NCBI RefSeq assembly: GCF_047511655.1 | Contig: NC_133389.1 | Span: 25,488,501 to 25,552,500 of the forward strand | Length of the DNA stretch: 64,000 bases | Direction: 5' to 3' | Origin: Castor canadensis | Taxonomy: Eukaryota; Chordata; Mammalia; Rodentia; Castoridae | Shown here: positions 20,255 through 31,714 of the stretch, piece after piece | How the letters are laid out: each line of letters begins with the position of its first letter | Numbering within the stretch: position 1 is the stretch's first letter | Made by a program: the position numbers and the translations under genes | Notes under the pieces: generated by a model | What the model was told of the DNA's origin: nothing | Database searches by the model: none | Seen by the model: only the letters and a program-made list of their open reading frames with translations

Positions 20255-20720
20255 AAATGGCTCTTGAACATATTAAAAGATATTCAAGTGCACTCTCAAA
20301 ATGCAAGAAACTGTGATTTACCTACCAGAAGGACAGAAATCAAGATTACAAACACAAGAACAATTCTGTGCCTTGTTTGTGGGAGCAAAGGTTGTGTATT
20401 TCTCTATGGAATGTGTTTTGCAACACCTATTAAGGTTACAAATTCACATTTGCTTGGCCCCAACAATGAGACCTCTAGGGATTTATTCTCCAGTTGTACT
20501 TATTATTTATGTGCAAAATGATGCATGCACAAGGTTTTTTATTGAAGTACTGTTTTACATTTAAAAAAAAAGAATGGGGAGAACTTAAATGTTGAATGAA
20601 GATACTAAGCTACACCCATTAAAATAGAATACCTTAAAGCCATTTTTTAAAAGGATAATAAGACATTCTGTGTGTTCTGATACAGAATGACCTCCATGGA
20701 AAAGCAGAAATTGTGACTAA
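20255..20720 (+). mobile_element. Ancient L1 (L1ME/HAL1-like) fragment, sense
   Basis: GGATTTATTCTCCAGTTGTA, ATGCATGCACAAGGTTTTTT, GGGGAGAACTTAAATGTTGA, then TTAAAATAGAATACCTTAAA and CAGAATGACCTCCATGG follow the order of the 3' coding end of old L1 elements. Confidence 0.65.
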
Positions 20721-20879
20721 TACGATACCAATTGTGAAAAAGAAAGGACAAAGTGGGGAACACACACCACACAAATTCTGTCTGGTAACTCTCTCTACAA
20801 GAGCAGCTAAAACAGAAAGAACTGTGATTGGCTGATAGCCTAGTGATACCAGTTTCCTCTGGAGCCTTGGCCACTCAGC

Positions 20880-20960
20880 CCTCTAAAGTCCAGTTTCCTC
20901 ACTTGTGAAATGAGCTAATAGTGCTTTGCAAAGTTGTCTTGCATTTTAAATTTATAAGTA
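20880..20960 (+). mobile_element. MIR fragment (sense)
   Basis: CCAGTTTCCTCACTTGTGAA then ATGAGCTAATAG corresponds to the MIR core downstream block. Confidence 0.6.
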
Positions 20961-21830
20961 CACAAGTGTTTTATATCATATGATATTATTATGTTAAATT
21001 CTTATTATAGGTCAATAACAGATAACCAGTATCTACTGTATCCTAACTACTTAAAACATTACCTATTTAATTCTTGACTTTAAAAAGCTATTTTAATAGC
21101 GTTAATGGCAAAGCATAGAATTACATGGTTAATATATTATATGGGAGAGAAAAATACTAGTGAGAATGGGGAAAAAAACCACAGTGATCAGGATTCAATA
21201 AAAATACAATCTAGGAAGGCATCTATGCAATGCACCAATTCAGGTGTTGGCATGACAAGAGAAAGGGGTCAAGGCAATGTTGCCTGTGATCACAAATACA
21301 CTGCCTCACTTGGCTGAGGACCAAAGTAACAAGAAGCACTAAGATCATCAGGGTCATTTACTGTGATTAGTTCCCCAGTGGGAGACAACTTCCAGGTAGC
21401 ACCAGGCCCATCTCTGCAATCAGCTGTCCTTGGAGTTGGGGTACCTGCAATAGCACCTGACTCCATTCCTCTCGTTGAAAACATTGCTGGGAAATATGGG
21501 TCCCTTAAAGAAAAACAGTAAAACAGAGGAAGAGAAGAGACACTGAACTGTCCTTACTCCTCTATCTACTGTCTTTTTCTCACCACCTTTTTTCTCCAAG
21601 GGACTTGTCCAGCACCAATATTTTACCTGTCACTTCTAGAATGTTGAATCCTATATCCCCAATCCTGTCTTCTTTCCTACTTATATTTCTGCATGAGTTG
21701 CATCATTACTTAAAATGAATATTTTCTTTAAAAACACATTACTTTCTTCCAAAATAGCTTCCTTTCTAGGCTTCTTGAATCCATCAGTTTTCATCATTTT
21801 CCTCTCCATCTTCTTCAATCACTTAGGCTC
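20961..21830. other. Intergenic DNA, nothing recognised
   Basis: No feature supported. Confidence 0.4.
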
Positions 21831-22099
21831 CTAACATGGCAGCCTGAATAAACACTGAATAATAGCTATTGCCTGCTACATGGTTCTCCTGCCTCCAGTC
21901 CGTCCCTCCTCCAGTGTAGCCTGCACACAATAGCCAGATTAATCTACCTAAACGCAGCTTTCATCATCACTCTGCCCAAAACTGTTGTGGGCTTCCTATG
22001 GCCAATAGAACAGTCTAAAATTTGTGGGGCGTAAAGTTTTGCTATAAGGTACTGATAACCTCCTTCTCCTCCCCTAGCTCTTCTTCCCAACAGATCTTT
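21831..22099 (+). mobile_element. L2 fragment (sense), left part
   Basis: CAGATTAATCTACCTAAACG, CATCATCACTCTGCCCAAAA and GGGCTTCCTATGGCCAATAG match the L2 3' coding/UTR order. It resumes after a MER20 copy and purine-rich DNA. Confidence 0.65.
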
Positions 22100-22256
22100 A
22101 CACAGTTTCTCAACTGAGCACTGGATCGATATGTTGACCTGATGCTTTGTTTGAGAGGCCTGTCAGGCACATTCCTATCCACTGTACCCCAATTACGGCA
22201 ACCAAAAATGTCCCTGGAGGAAGTAAAATCACCCCAGTTGAGAGCCACCACAATAT
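22100..22256 (-). mobile_element. MER20-like DNA transposon (antisense)
   Basis: TTTCTCAACTGAGCACTGGA at the left and CAACCAAAAATGTCCCTGG plus CCCCAGTTGAGAGCCACCAC at the right are the two ends of MER20, in reverse orientation to 9423-9650. Confidence 0.8.
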
Positions 22257-22284
22257 AAGAAGGTCATACTCCTGAAATTCAGGT

Positions 22285-22360
22285 CAACTTATTGTGCTTG
22301 CCCAAGAAAAAAAGAGAGAAAGGGGAGGAGAGGGGGTGGGGGAGGAAGAGAAAAGATGTC
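22285..22360. repeat. Purine-rich (GA/GGGA) low-complexity tract
   Basis: An A/G-only run including GGGGAGGAGAGGGGGTGGGG. Confidence 0.9.
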
Positions 22361-22479
22361 ATTCATTTACTCATTTGTGAGCATGTGACTATGCCTCTTC
22401 ATTTTGCATATGGCATCAGCCTTTCTGAATTTAAAGGGCTTAAAACCCTTGGGGGAGTGGAGGTCAAAGTTTTAGTGAG

Positions 22480-22889
22480 ATAAAGATCAGACAGATCTTA
22501 CTCCATCACACACAGCCCTCATCTTTTGGTCCCTTATCTCTTTAGCCTCATCTCCCACTAGCTCATCTTCAGTCTTCACCCCAAGCAAACAGCTTCCTTG
22601 AATCTACTAGTTTGTCAGCTTCAGGAGTCCATAGGCTCCTCCTTCTGCCCTCCAAAAGCACAGATTCCTTGTCTGAACCACTCAGGGCTCTGGGTATCTA
22701 TCTACTCAGGGCTAAACAGCCTGTGCCCCTGTGCACATCCCCACCAATACCCCTGACACACTTTATTGACATTATACACTAATTTCTCTGACTCCCAAAC
22801 TAGAACATGAGCAGCCTAAGGGCAAACTGTATAATACTTTTCATTATTTTGTTATTTCCTCAAAGCCAAGCACAGTGCTCTTGCATGTA
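22480..22889 (+). mobile_element. L2 3' end (sense), right part
   Basis: CTAGAACATGAGCAGCCTAA, then AGCCAAGCACAGTGCTCTTG is the L2 3' UTR pattern (gene-poor tail with ACAGTGC). Confidence 0.6.
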
Positions 22890-23115
22890 GTCATAATAAA
22901 GATAGCTAATGTATAGCTGATAGAGTGCCAGGAGTTGTTAAGCACTTAGTATATTCATATTAACTCAATTATTCCTCAAAAACAACCATAAAAATGGTAG
23001 GGACCATTATTTCCCTTGTTTTTTAGATGAGAAAACTAGAGCTCATTCTAGAAAATAAGCTCATATAGCCTGGTTTCAAAACCTACACTTCTAATGCACT
23101 GGAACTAATACACAC
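22890..23115 (-). mobile_element. MIR (antisense)
   Basis: GTTGTTAAGCACTTAGTATA, ATTATTTCCCTTGTTTTTTA and GATGAGAAAACTAGAGCTCA follow the antisense MIR order over about 220 bp. Confidence 0.75.
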
Positions 23116-23136
23116 CTAATGAGAATTTTCTTCAAT

Positions 23137-23175
23137 GAATAAATGTGACTGCATTTATTCACAATAAATATTGTG
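23137..23175. repeat. Two adjacent AT-rich dyads
   Basis: GAATAAATG and CATTTATTC form a perfect 9-bp inverted repeat across 6 bases (23137-23160). It directly abuts the near-palindrome CACAATAAATATTGTG (23160-23175). Confidence 0.85.
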
Positions 23176-23270
23176 AATTACTGTAAATATTGATTGCTCT
23201 GTGAGCATATCAATATATACTAGGCTGACACCAGATAGAAAGAGACAGAAGGAAGAGAATCTTTGGGCTT

Positions 23271-23682
23271 TGTACTACACAGGGGTTCTCCAGAGAACAG
23301 ACCAAGTAAAATAGAATGTATAGAGGAAGGAAGAAAAGGAGAGAGAGAAGGAGAGGGAGAGAGAGAGAGAGAGACAGAGAGTGATTCACCTTAATAAATT
23401 GGCTCTTGTGATTATGGGGGCCAGCAAATCCAAAATCTCCAGAGTCACCATCAGACTGAAGACCTAAAGAAGAGTTTAAGTTGCAGCATGAATCCTCATT
23501 GAAGGGCCTTCAACTGATTAGATGAGGCCCACCCAAAGCTAACAGGGTAATATTTTGCTAGGTTTACTGGTTAAAATGGTAATCAGATACCAAAAAAATG
23601 CCTTCACTGCAATATTTAAATTGGTGTTTGAACAAACAACTGGATAGCCTATCCATGTTGGCACATAAAATTAACCATGACA
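23271..23682 (-). mobile_element. Old solo LTR (antisense) with GA-rich insert
   Basis: On the minus strand it starts TGTCATGGTTAATTTTATGT and ends in CA (the TG at 23271 on the plus strand). Flanking GGCTT and GTCTT are a plausible 5-bp target duplication with one mismatch, as expected for ERVL/MaLR. A (GA)n expansion lies at 23325-23385. Confidence 0.65.
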
Positions 23683-23869
23683 GTCTTCAAGTTGGCCAAA
23701 TCTGGGGCAAATAAGAACTGGTACATTCTATAGAAATCAGTCCCTCTTCTGCACTCAGTAATAATAATTATATAATTATGTACCCCACCCATTTGAGACA
23801 TGTTACACAGTGACTTTCTTTCTTGCTTATCTTTGATTTCCTTTTGTCATTTCTCCCTAACTACACTAA

Positions 23870-23995
23870 AAACTCCTTTAGGCAGGGAGCATGGTTTTTA
23901 ATTCTTTATAACCTCTCACAATGATTTACCCAGCAGACACTCACAGTGTGTAAAACAAAAGAACAAGTTTGAGGGATGATGATAAAAATAAATAA
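23870..23995 (+). mobile_element. L2 3' end fragment (sense)
   Basis: AAAACTCCTTTAGGCAGGGA then GCATGGTTTTTAATTC is the L2 3' UTR phrase; the tail is decayed. Confidence 0.6.
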
Positions 23996-24883
23996 ACTGG
24001 GGAAATCCTTGAGAAAGATAAATGGGTAGTGTTAGTGGACAAAGTTTGATCAACTACCAGAGGCCTCTTGTTTTAAACATCTTCATCTCCTGCCCTCTCC
24101 AGTTTAAATTTCTACCACTGCCTTAAAGCTATGCACATCGCCAAAAGGATGTCTCTTTCTAGAGAGTCTGAAAGTGGAGCCAAATTGCATGGAAAAGAGA
24201 ACTCCAAGACCGTTTGTGTCCCAGAAAGTTCCACCCAATACAGAAGAGTGATGGAGACTGCAGTGTAGAGAACATAGGACCCTAAATATGGGGTTCTCAA
24301 GTCAGGAGTGGCTCCCCTGGAATGAGACTATTTTTAGATACATGTGACGAGCTGTAGAGCATTCGAGTTTAAGGAATGGCAAACATAAGCAGAACCTGCC
24401 AGGCCTCCACATCAAGACTTGGCCAAACTTCTTCTGACCTTCCACTCACACTGAGTGACCCCTCTCCACTGTTTCTTCTGTTTATTTGCATCTTATATGG
24501 ATCATCATCACTCTGCCTTGCAACTCTGTGTTTACCTCTCTGGGTCCCTTAGGAGAGAACTTCGACCTGTCTCGTTCTGTGTCATGGCTCTAACATCTTG
24601 GACAGTGATGATACGTATTTGGTATTTAACCTTTGTTTGTGGAAGGGAGAGAGGAACAGGAGACATTACCTTGAGAGAAAGCCAACCGAGAGAAGCAGAG
24701 CTGGGCCAAGGGATACTGGAGATGCAGGAACTCATTCTGACTCCTGTGAGAAAGGAAGTGAGTGGGGAACTGGAACTTTCTGGGCCTCTGTTTTCACATC
24801 CAGAAGAAAAGGGATTTGAACGTTAGAATTATAGGAGCATCCTATAATTCTATAGGATTTATTTATAAATAAATAAATCAAGC
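23996..24883. other. Intergenic DNA with a 123-codon chance frame
   Basis: The frame at 24455-24826 has no recognisable domain and overlaps open frames on both strands. No repeat family recognised. Confidence 0.4.
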
Positions 24884-24975
24884 TAGGTGTAGCTCAGTAG
24901 TAGATCCCTTGCCTAGCATGTGCAAGGTCCTGGCTTCGAGCCCCAGCACCATACAAAATAATTTTTTTAAGAAAA
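24884..24975 (+). mobile_element. ID-type SINE
   Basis: CTAGGTGTAGCTCAGTAGTA, then GCTTCGAGCCCCAGCACCAT is the classical tRNA-Ala-derived ID body with A and B boxes, and an A-rich tail. Confidence 0.88.
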
Positions 24976-25049
24976 GCTAAATCTAGAACAAAGATTTAAT
25001 TATTTCATAGGAACAGAAAGGAGGGAAGGAAGGAGGGGAACTCAGCAAA

Positions 25050-25275
25050 GTTTTTTATAGTTTGCATCTAAAATGTCCCCAAAGGCCATATGCTAAAGGT
25101 TTGTGGTCTAATGAGTTTTGGGAAGTGATTGGATCATGAGGGCTTGGACTTCTTCAATGGATTAATTCATTAACTGGTTCATAATTTGATGGACTATTGG
25201 GAGTTGATAGGAATTTAGGAGCTGGGACCTACTTGAAGGGAGTAGGTCTTTAATGGCAATCCCTTGGAGATTATA

Positions 25276-25342
<67 letters not shown>

Positions 25343-25608
25343 TTTTCCTCTCCCTGACCCTCTCCCTTTTTCCTCCTTCTCCCCCTTTACATCTTCCTCT
25401 CCCCCTTTCCTGGCTGACATGAGGTGAACAGCATTCCTCTGCCACACTTTTCCACCATGATGTCTGACTCACCAAATGCCTAAAAGCAAGGGAGTAGCTA
25501 ACCATGAACTGAAACCTCTTGAAACTAAGCCAAAATAAGCTTTTCCTCCTTTAAGGTGGCTTTCTCAGGTAGCTTATTACAGTGATGGGAAGCGACCAAC
25601 ACAAATGT
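25050..25608 (+). mobile_element. MaLR-like LTR with (CT)n expansion
   Basis: TAAAATGTCCCCAAAGGCC, GGGAAGTGATTGGATCATGA, CTGAAACCTCTTGAAACTAA, AAGCCAAAATAAGCTTTTCC and GGTAGCTTATTACAGTGATG follow the order of a MaLR-type LTR. The AATAAG box is in the polyadenylation-signal position. Confidence 0.75.
25279..25340. repeat. (CT)n microsatellite
   Basis: About 30 uninterrupted CT units inside the LTR at 25050-25608. Confidence 0.97.
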
Positions 25609-25827
25609 TAAACTCTCATTAATTGGAATTGGGTTTAAAAGGATGTATGGTATAGAATGATTTGTTCATAAGTACAAATAATATAACTATAATACTAAGA
25701 ATAACAAAATGTAAAATTTGAGGACCCAGACATTATAAATCACGAGGGTGCATAAGTAACCATACTTTAAAGAAAGTAAAGCAATGCTATTTGAACTATA
25801 CCAGAGTATTTTTAAAAAGGGGAGGAC
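25609..25827. other. Intergenic DNA, nothing recognised
   Basis: AT-rich; no feature supported. Confidence 0.4.
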
Positions 25828-25930
25828 ACAGGCTGGTGGAGTGACTCAAGTGGTAGAGTGGCTGCCCAGCAAGTATGATGGATTGAGTTCATCCTCAAGC
25901 ATCGCAAAAGAAGAAAAATAAATAAATATG
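25828..25930 (+). mobile_element. ID-type SINE
   Basis: GGCTGGTGGAGTGACTCAAG, then TGGTAGAGTGGCTGCCCAGC with an AAATAAATAAAT tail. Confidence 0.9.
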
Positions 25931-26264
25931 TGGAGGGTTCAAAATTATTCTTTGAAGTTATAACAGTGATAATAAAGTCAAACAAAAGTCATGACAAAAC
26001 TGCACACCAATCTCACTTATAGTATCAAAAACCTAACTATATAGCAAACAAAATCAGACAGCTCATAAAATAATAGACTGTGACTAAGCAGGGTTTATTC
26101 CAGGAGTAGGAGGATATTTCACATTAGAAAATTTAACATATAAGTTACCATATCTGGAAATGAAAAGAGAAAATAATCATAATTATTTTCATGCTAAAAA
26201 GATATTTAACATTTTATTTTTTAAAATGCAATGTCTATTCTTAATAAAAAATCTTATTCATTTC

Positions 26265-26730
26265 CTTAATTCAATTAAACAAATATATTTATCAAACAGA
26301 CTGAGTTCATGGAACTTGGGAGAAGGCAGGAAATAAAATAGATAGAAATCCCTGCCCTCTGAGACCTATGTTTTAGTGGTAGAGACAGACCATAAAGATC
26401 AAGCATCATAATTAAGAAAATTACCTTATGTTAGATAGCAGTAAGCAGTATGGAAAATAAAGTAGATCAGGATAAGCAAATGAGGAAAGCTCAGTGTGAG
26501 AAACTCCAGTGATTTTTAAATTGAGTGGCTAGGGTCGTCTCACTGAAAAGGTTGACATTCAGCAAACAGTGCACAGAGATGAAGGAATGAGTCACACAGA
26601 TATCTGAAGAAAGGGGTGTTCTGCCAAAAAGAACATGCCAGGTGAGTTGAATAAACAGCAAGGAGACCAGTATGACTGGAATTTATGTCAGTATAAGGTG
26701 TGATGTTTGAGGTTGTGACAACCACACCTT
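26265..26730 (-). mobile_element. Ancient L2-like repeat (antisense)
   Basis: AGAAATCCCTGCCCTCTGAG, CTATGTTTTAGTGGTAGAGA, CAGACCATAAAGATCAAGC, then AAACAGCAAGGAGACCAGTA is a recurrent mammal-wide order that I assign to L2-like sequence, with some doubt on the name. Confidence 0.55.
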
Positions 26731-26889
26731 CACAGAACCACATCAAAAGGCAGAAAGAACAATATCTGCTACCAAGTTTCTTTTCATCAGGAAGGAAAGA
26801 ATGCCTGAAGCTCTATAGCGGACTTCATAAAACTGTTAATTCTCCCCTGAATTAATCCACATGAAACACAATCTTATTTTTTAAAACCA

Positions 26890-26990
26890 ATAAAATTTTC
26901 TTATTTTTAAATTTTTTATTGTTGTGCTAGGGGTACATTATGGCATTTACAAAAGTTCTTACAATAGCTGACTCTCAAGTTCATATAGGA
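26890..26990 (-). mobile_element. L1 3' UTR end (antisense)
   Basis: TTTTTTATTGTTGTGCTAGG then GGTACATTATGGCATTTACA is the reversed 3' end of a rodent L1. Confidence 0.75.
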
Positions 26991-27989
26991 GAAAAAATAA
27001 GCAAATTAAACATGAAAATTCCACAAATAAGGGAAAGACAACTTATTAACTAGTAAAATAACTGGACTGGCATCTGAAAGAAGATAAAATTGGATCCCTA
27101 TCTCACACCTTAAGCAAAAATAAACTCCAGATTGGTTAAAGAAGAAAGAGATTTAAGTGGTTAGAGACAACAGTAGATAGGAGACTCACTTTTTACTAAA
27201 AATCCTTTGTAGCCTTTAAATTTCACAGTGTGTGCATTGCATATTAATTTCTTAGTATTCAAGCCCTTACAAGCAAAATGGTATGGGAGAAAGACCACAG
27301 ACCTGCGAATCTAGTGGTGTTTTCTGGTACTGACTTTGCATTATTACAATTTATTTATAATCTTGAGTGGCTCATTTCATCTTTTTTTAATCTCTTAAGT
27401 GTTAGTAATAGGTCAGGTGAATTCCAGTTTCTTTGAGCTCTACAATTTTAACTTGATTCAGTAATATTTTTATCTACTCTAACTAGTTTTGATGGTTCTT
27501 AAAAAAAAAAAAAAACACCAGAAAGTGTACTGTGGAATTCAGCATGAAACATTATTGAGTGCTCACTTCATTCTTACCATTACAATGGAATTAAGACAAC
27601 ACACAAAGTGCCTTTTAGGGCTGGGCCAAGAGTTTCTGGGTTGTTAGTCATGAAGGCAGCTGGTCCTCCCCTCTGCCATGCAAATAGATGAGGGAAGAAC
27701 TGTCTGTTGGCACAAGATGCTGAGGACTGGCGGCCTATGACTCATTACAGGTCTCCCCTTTTGACTCTGAAGTCCGTGGCCAATCAGCAATCCATGATTC
27801 AGAAGCACACTGTCTGGCCTGGACTTACTGTGCCCTACCATTTAGCTATTCCACAAAATATCTCCACCACAAAGGAAAAAGGAAGAAACACAATCAATCG
27901 GATTACTTATTGATAACTTACTTAAATAATAGCAATTATTAGCTCTCTTAATCAATAGATAAATGCCTATGATACATTTCAAGGAATTT
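26991..27989. other. Intergenic DNA, nothing recognised
   Basis: AT-rich to 27600, more balanced from 27600 to 27900. No gene or repeat recognised with confidence. Confidence 0.4.
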
Positions 27990-28135
27990 AAAATCTGTAA
28001 GTCATTTTAGCCATTATATAGTCTAAACCACACATTTTACAAGTGAGAAAATTGAGGCTTAGAGGAATCTTACGGTAGACAGCCAGGTCTTGGCAAATCC
28101 AAGATAAAAAATTCAGGTGATCTAGTGCTTGCTCA
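27990..28135 (-). mobile_element. MIR fragment (antisense)
   Basis: CATTTTACAAGTGAGAAAAT then TGAGGCTTAGAGGAATCTTA is the antisense MIR core. Confidence 0.75.
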
Positions 28136-29021
28136 GGAGTTGTTTCCAACTGTTATCTTTCATCCTTAAATTATATTCCAAGCTGTGCTGTCATTTACAT
28201 GTCAGAATATTATCAGTTTACTAGGGTGGTGTTGGTTGTTTCCAATAATGGTTTGATTTAATCTGCTCTAATGAGCCTAGATATTCTACAGACCTAACAT
28301 GACCCCATGCATACAGCTTCTAAGTGGGAAACTGAAGGAACTAAACAGACACTCTAAACTGCACTTACAACTGCCTTTGAGAAACTATTTCTCACTCAGC
28401 CCTCCTTGCCACTGGCCATCTCCAATCACTTCCCCAGGAACACTTGTCTGGCAATCTTTTTTTTTTTTTTTTTTTGGTAACCTTCTGTCCCTCCTTTTCT
28501 ACTTCTATCTCCAGCCATAAGGATTCTTAGCGCTCACAAGCTTCACATGTGGCCAACCTAATTCTACCCAGGAAACAGCTGTCAGCACATTTCCTTGGGG
28601 GGGTTGTATTTCCCTTTAACTTAAGTAGGTCATTGCACTAAAGCAAGAGTAAAGACGGAATGAATGAAAATAAGCTGTTGGATCTGGCTTGTGTGAGATC
28701 TGTGAAAAATGCGGGAAAATGGGCAGAGTGCTGGTGTTGGGCTGGCCAGGGAAGTCCCTGTGAGCCTTGTAAGGAGTCAGACCTCACAGCGTTACTACTC
28801 AGACAGGCAGAACGCACACGAGAGGCTTTGTCCTAAAGACCGGAAGTTGCTGTGTATATGTAACTCTTCTCAGGAGCGAGTGCTCAGTGGAGAACAAGAG
28901 ATAGGCTACGTGGGAATTTTGCATGCTGAGTGGGAGTGCTTGGGGCTGAAAAGGTAGAAATGGGTAATCTGAAATGCAATGGCCTTATTAATGCAATGAA
29001 CTTTCAACAAAAATAAAATGA
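28136..29021. other. Intergenic DNA with a 19-T run
   Basis: A T19 homopolymer at 28457-28475; otherwise nothing that I can name. Confidence 0.4.
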
Positions 29022-29510
29022 TCAGGCTAGGTATATGATAGTGCAGCCTGGAATCCCAGCACTTGGGAGGCTGAGGCAGGAAGATCCAAAGTTTGAAGCC
29101 AGCGTGGGCTATGGTAGTGAGACCCTGTCTCAAACAAAAGAAAAAAGAAAAGATCATTCAGGCTCTGGTGACTCAAGTCTGTAATTCTAGCTGCTTGGGA
29201 GGCTGAGATCAGTAGAATTACAGTTCCAGGTCAGACTGGGCAAAAAAGCTTGTGAGACTCCATCTTAACAGAAAAAAAAAAAACAACAAAAAACCAAACC
29301 CTTAGTGCTGAGGCACATGCCACCTAAAGCAGGAAGCATAAAATAGGAGAATCACCGTTCAGGCTGGCCTGAGTAAAAAGAGAGACTCTATCTCCAAAGT
29401 AACCACAGCAAAAACGGCTGGAGGCATTTAGGCTCTAGCTATAGAATGTCTGCCAAAGTCCTGAGTTCAAGTCTCAGTACTACCACCATTAAAAAAAGAA
29501 AGAAAGATGT
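29022..29510 (+). mobile_element. Tandem of three 7SL-like units and an ID unit
   Basis: 29022-29150 is a full B1-like unit (AATCCCAGCACTTGGGAGGC, then GAGACCCTGTCTCAAAC). 29157-29290 is a second, different B1-like unit ending in an A-run. 29300-29400 is a third unit (AAAGCAGGAAGCATAAAATA). 29415-29490 is an ID unit ending TGAGTTCAAGTCTCAGTAC. The same order recurs at 52000-52440. Confidence 0.8.
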
Positions 29511-30187
29511 ATTTCTCACCCCAACAAAGCTGCCCCATCTCCCTTTGAAGAGTCCAATAGGGAAAGCATAGGCCTAAAATCCACAGCATAAACATCCCAG
29601 TTGAACGGAGGGTTTGGGGTAAGATATCTTACGAGATTAGACTGGATAAAATTGAAGTAAAATGATAACGACGACCTTTTGGAGGAAACAGAGGGAAGAG
29701 TTGCCAAAAAGAAATGCAGGCATTGTGGGGAGTGAGCATCGCTCTCAGGCAGCCCTGGCGTCTTCTCACATCTGATGACACAGTTGACCCTCACTCAAAA
29801 ACCTACCCAGAAGTTTGCCTCCTACTCTGCTGCTACCAGCACACTCCTGACCCCATCGTAGGATGTGGTCTGAGTTTTTGCTTAGGTATTGCTATAAAAT
29901 CTACCAGGCTGTAGGTATCTTACTTTCAGGAGATAAAAAACACACTGGATCTCCATCAATCTCACTTTTTATCATTTCTGCCCTTAAAACTTTGACTCAT
30001 AATATATAATGGCACAGGCTGGACATCTGTTGATGCTCCAGATTGGTTGCTTCCTAAGACTATTCTGCTCTTTTGGAGTGCACACAAATATTGACTCTCA
30101 TTTGCAGGGCACCTAGCAAGCACCAGGCAGTGTGTGAAAGGACACAGGGTAAGTACAGTGCAGTAGTACTGACCCATGACAACAATG
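29511..30187. other. Intergenic DNA, nothing recognised
   Basis: No feature supported. Confidence 0.4.
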
Positions 30188-30407
30188 TGAGCCACTCATG
30201 TAATTCTAGATTTTCTAGTAGCCATGTTTTAAAAACATAGAGGTGAGTAAAATTGATTCTAATAATATATTTTATCAAACCTGGTCAATCAAAATATGTA
30301 ATCAACATTTTAAAATTATTAAGGAGACATTTTGTATCCTTTTCTTTTCTGTCTTTGAAATCCAGTATGTATTTTATACTTATATCCCACCTCTATTCAC
30401 CAAGTAC
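30188..30407 (-). mobile_element. Ancient DNA-transposon-like repeat (antisense), left part
   Basis: GATTTTCTAGTAGCCATGTT, AATAATATATTTTATCAAAC and TTTGAAATCCAGTATGTATT are the reverse order of the family at 8328-8560. The element resumes after a nested LTR. Confidence 0.6.
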
Positions 30408-30784
30408 TGCTATAATTTGGAGCACAAGTGTCTCCCAAAGGTCTGTGTATTGAAGGCTTGGTCCTTAGTCTGTCACACTATCAAGAGGTAGTGGAGCCTT
30501 AGTAGGCGGTGCCTAGAGAGAGGAAGTTAGGTTACGGGGGTGTCCCCTTGAAGGGGATATTGGACCGTTGGTCCTTACTTCTGCTTCCTGGAGGCCATGA
30601 GGTGATCAGCCTTTCATAACATGCATTCCCATCACGATGCACTATGCTGCCACAAGTTCCAAAGAAATAGGGTCTAGCAACCATGGCCTGAAAGCTCTGA
30701 AACGTGAGCCAAAAGAAACATGCTCTCCTTTTAAATTTATAGTCTTGGGTATTTTGTCCCAGAAACAGAAAGTTGACCAACACA
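30408..30784 (+). mobile_element. MaLR-like solo LTR nested in an older repeat
   Basis: Starts TGCTATAATTTGGAGCACAA and ends GACCAACACA, so it has TG...CA termini. TTCTGCTTCCTGGAGGCCAT and GCCAAAAGAAACATGCTCTC sit in the usual MaLR 3' positions. The flanking pentamers match poorly. Confidence 0.7.
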
Positions 30785-31030
30785 GACACTAAATTTCATC
30801 AGAAATATTTGATCTATATTTATGTTTCATAAATGTCACAGTTGATAAAGTAGATTTGTATGCACTAGTGGTTTCAAACATGTTTACAAGTTTTCCAATA
30901 ACTTTATCCTTATTTCTTAAGTTTGAATTAAATAAATCAAGTAAAATTTAAAACTCAGTTCCTTAGTTATGCTAGATCCAATCCACATGTTCAATAGCTA
31001 CATATGGCTAATGGCTACTGTATAGGATAA
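30785..31030 (-). mobile_element. Ancient DNA-transposon-like repeat (antisense), right part
   Basis: CACATGTTCAATAGCTACAT then ATGGCTAATGGCTACTGTAT is the terminal part of the family, collinear with 30188-30407. Confidence 0.55.
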
Positions 31031-31714
31031 TGAAGCTTTAGAGGGAAAGAGAGACAATAAAAATGAACTTAAACCATAAATCTGTAAGGTGATAAGGAGT
31101 ACAGATACAAGGTTTTACAAGATTGTATAGTACTGACTTCATCTGAGAGGAAAGGAGACTTTGAGGGAATGCTGTTTAAGCATTTGGAAGATTAACACAG
31201 GATGAGCACACTTGGGGAGAAGGCTTTCCTGGCCAAGGAAGAGCATCTACCAAGGCATCCTGTGAAGAATCAGAAGACCTCTTCAGACTGGGTAGTTTTA
31301 GGAATGTTTAATAAAGAGACTATTTAACAAAATGTGTTCAGCTATAAAGAAAATAGTACAGACGAGTTCAGTACCCTAGGTTAGCAACTGCAGAGACCCA
31401 TTCAGCACTCCAGCTTAAAAGGACAAGAGGATAAAGCAGTTATTGGAATGTGGAAAGGCCATCTGACAGGAGCTGTGGTCTTTGGGAGGGATGTGTAGCC
31501 ATTACAGAGCTCTAGCAGAAGGGTAGCAGAAAAATTACATAGCCCATTTCATTTTTCTTCCACCCTCCAGTATCCTATATGTCGCCTATTGGCCAAGTCC
31601 AACCACAACTAGATTAAGAAAGTCCATTAATACAGCACACACTAGTCAGCCTTGAGGCATCACACAGCATGGCGATGGTGGAGAGTAAATCTGGATGGTT
31701 AAAGTGAAGATACT
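31031..31714. other. Intergenic DNA, possible decayed L2-like sequence
   Basis: GAAAGAGAGACAATAAAAAT and AGGAAAGGAGACTTTGAGGG vaguely follow the L2-like order seen at 26265-26730. Not conclusive. Confidence 0.35.

Noticed and set aside
24455-24826. 123-codon open frame as a gene
   Set aside because: No recognisable content and overlapping frames on both strands.
24884-24975. A tRNA gene
   Set aside because: A and B boxes are present but the cloverleaf is not, and there is an A-rich tail; it is an ID SINE.
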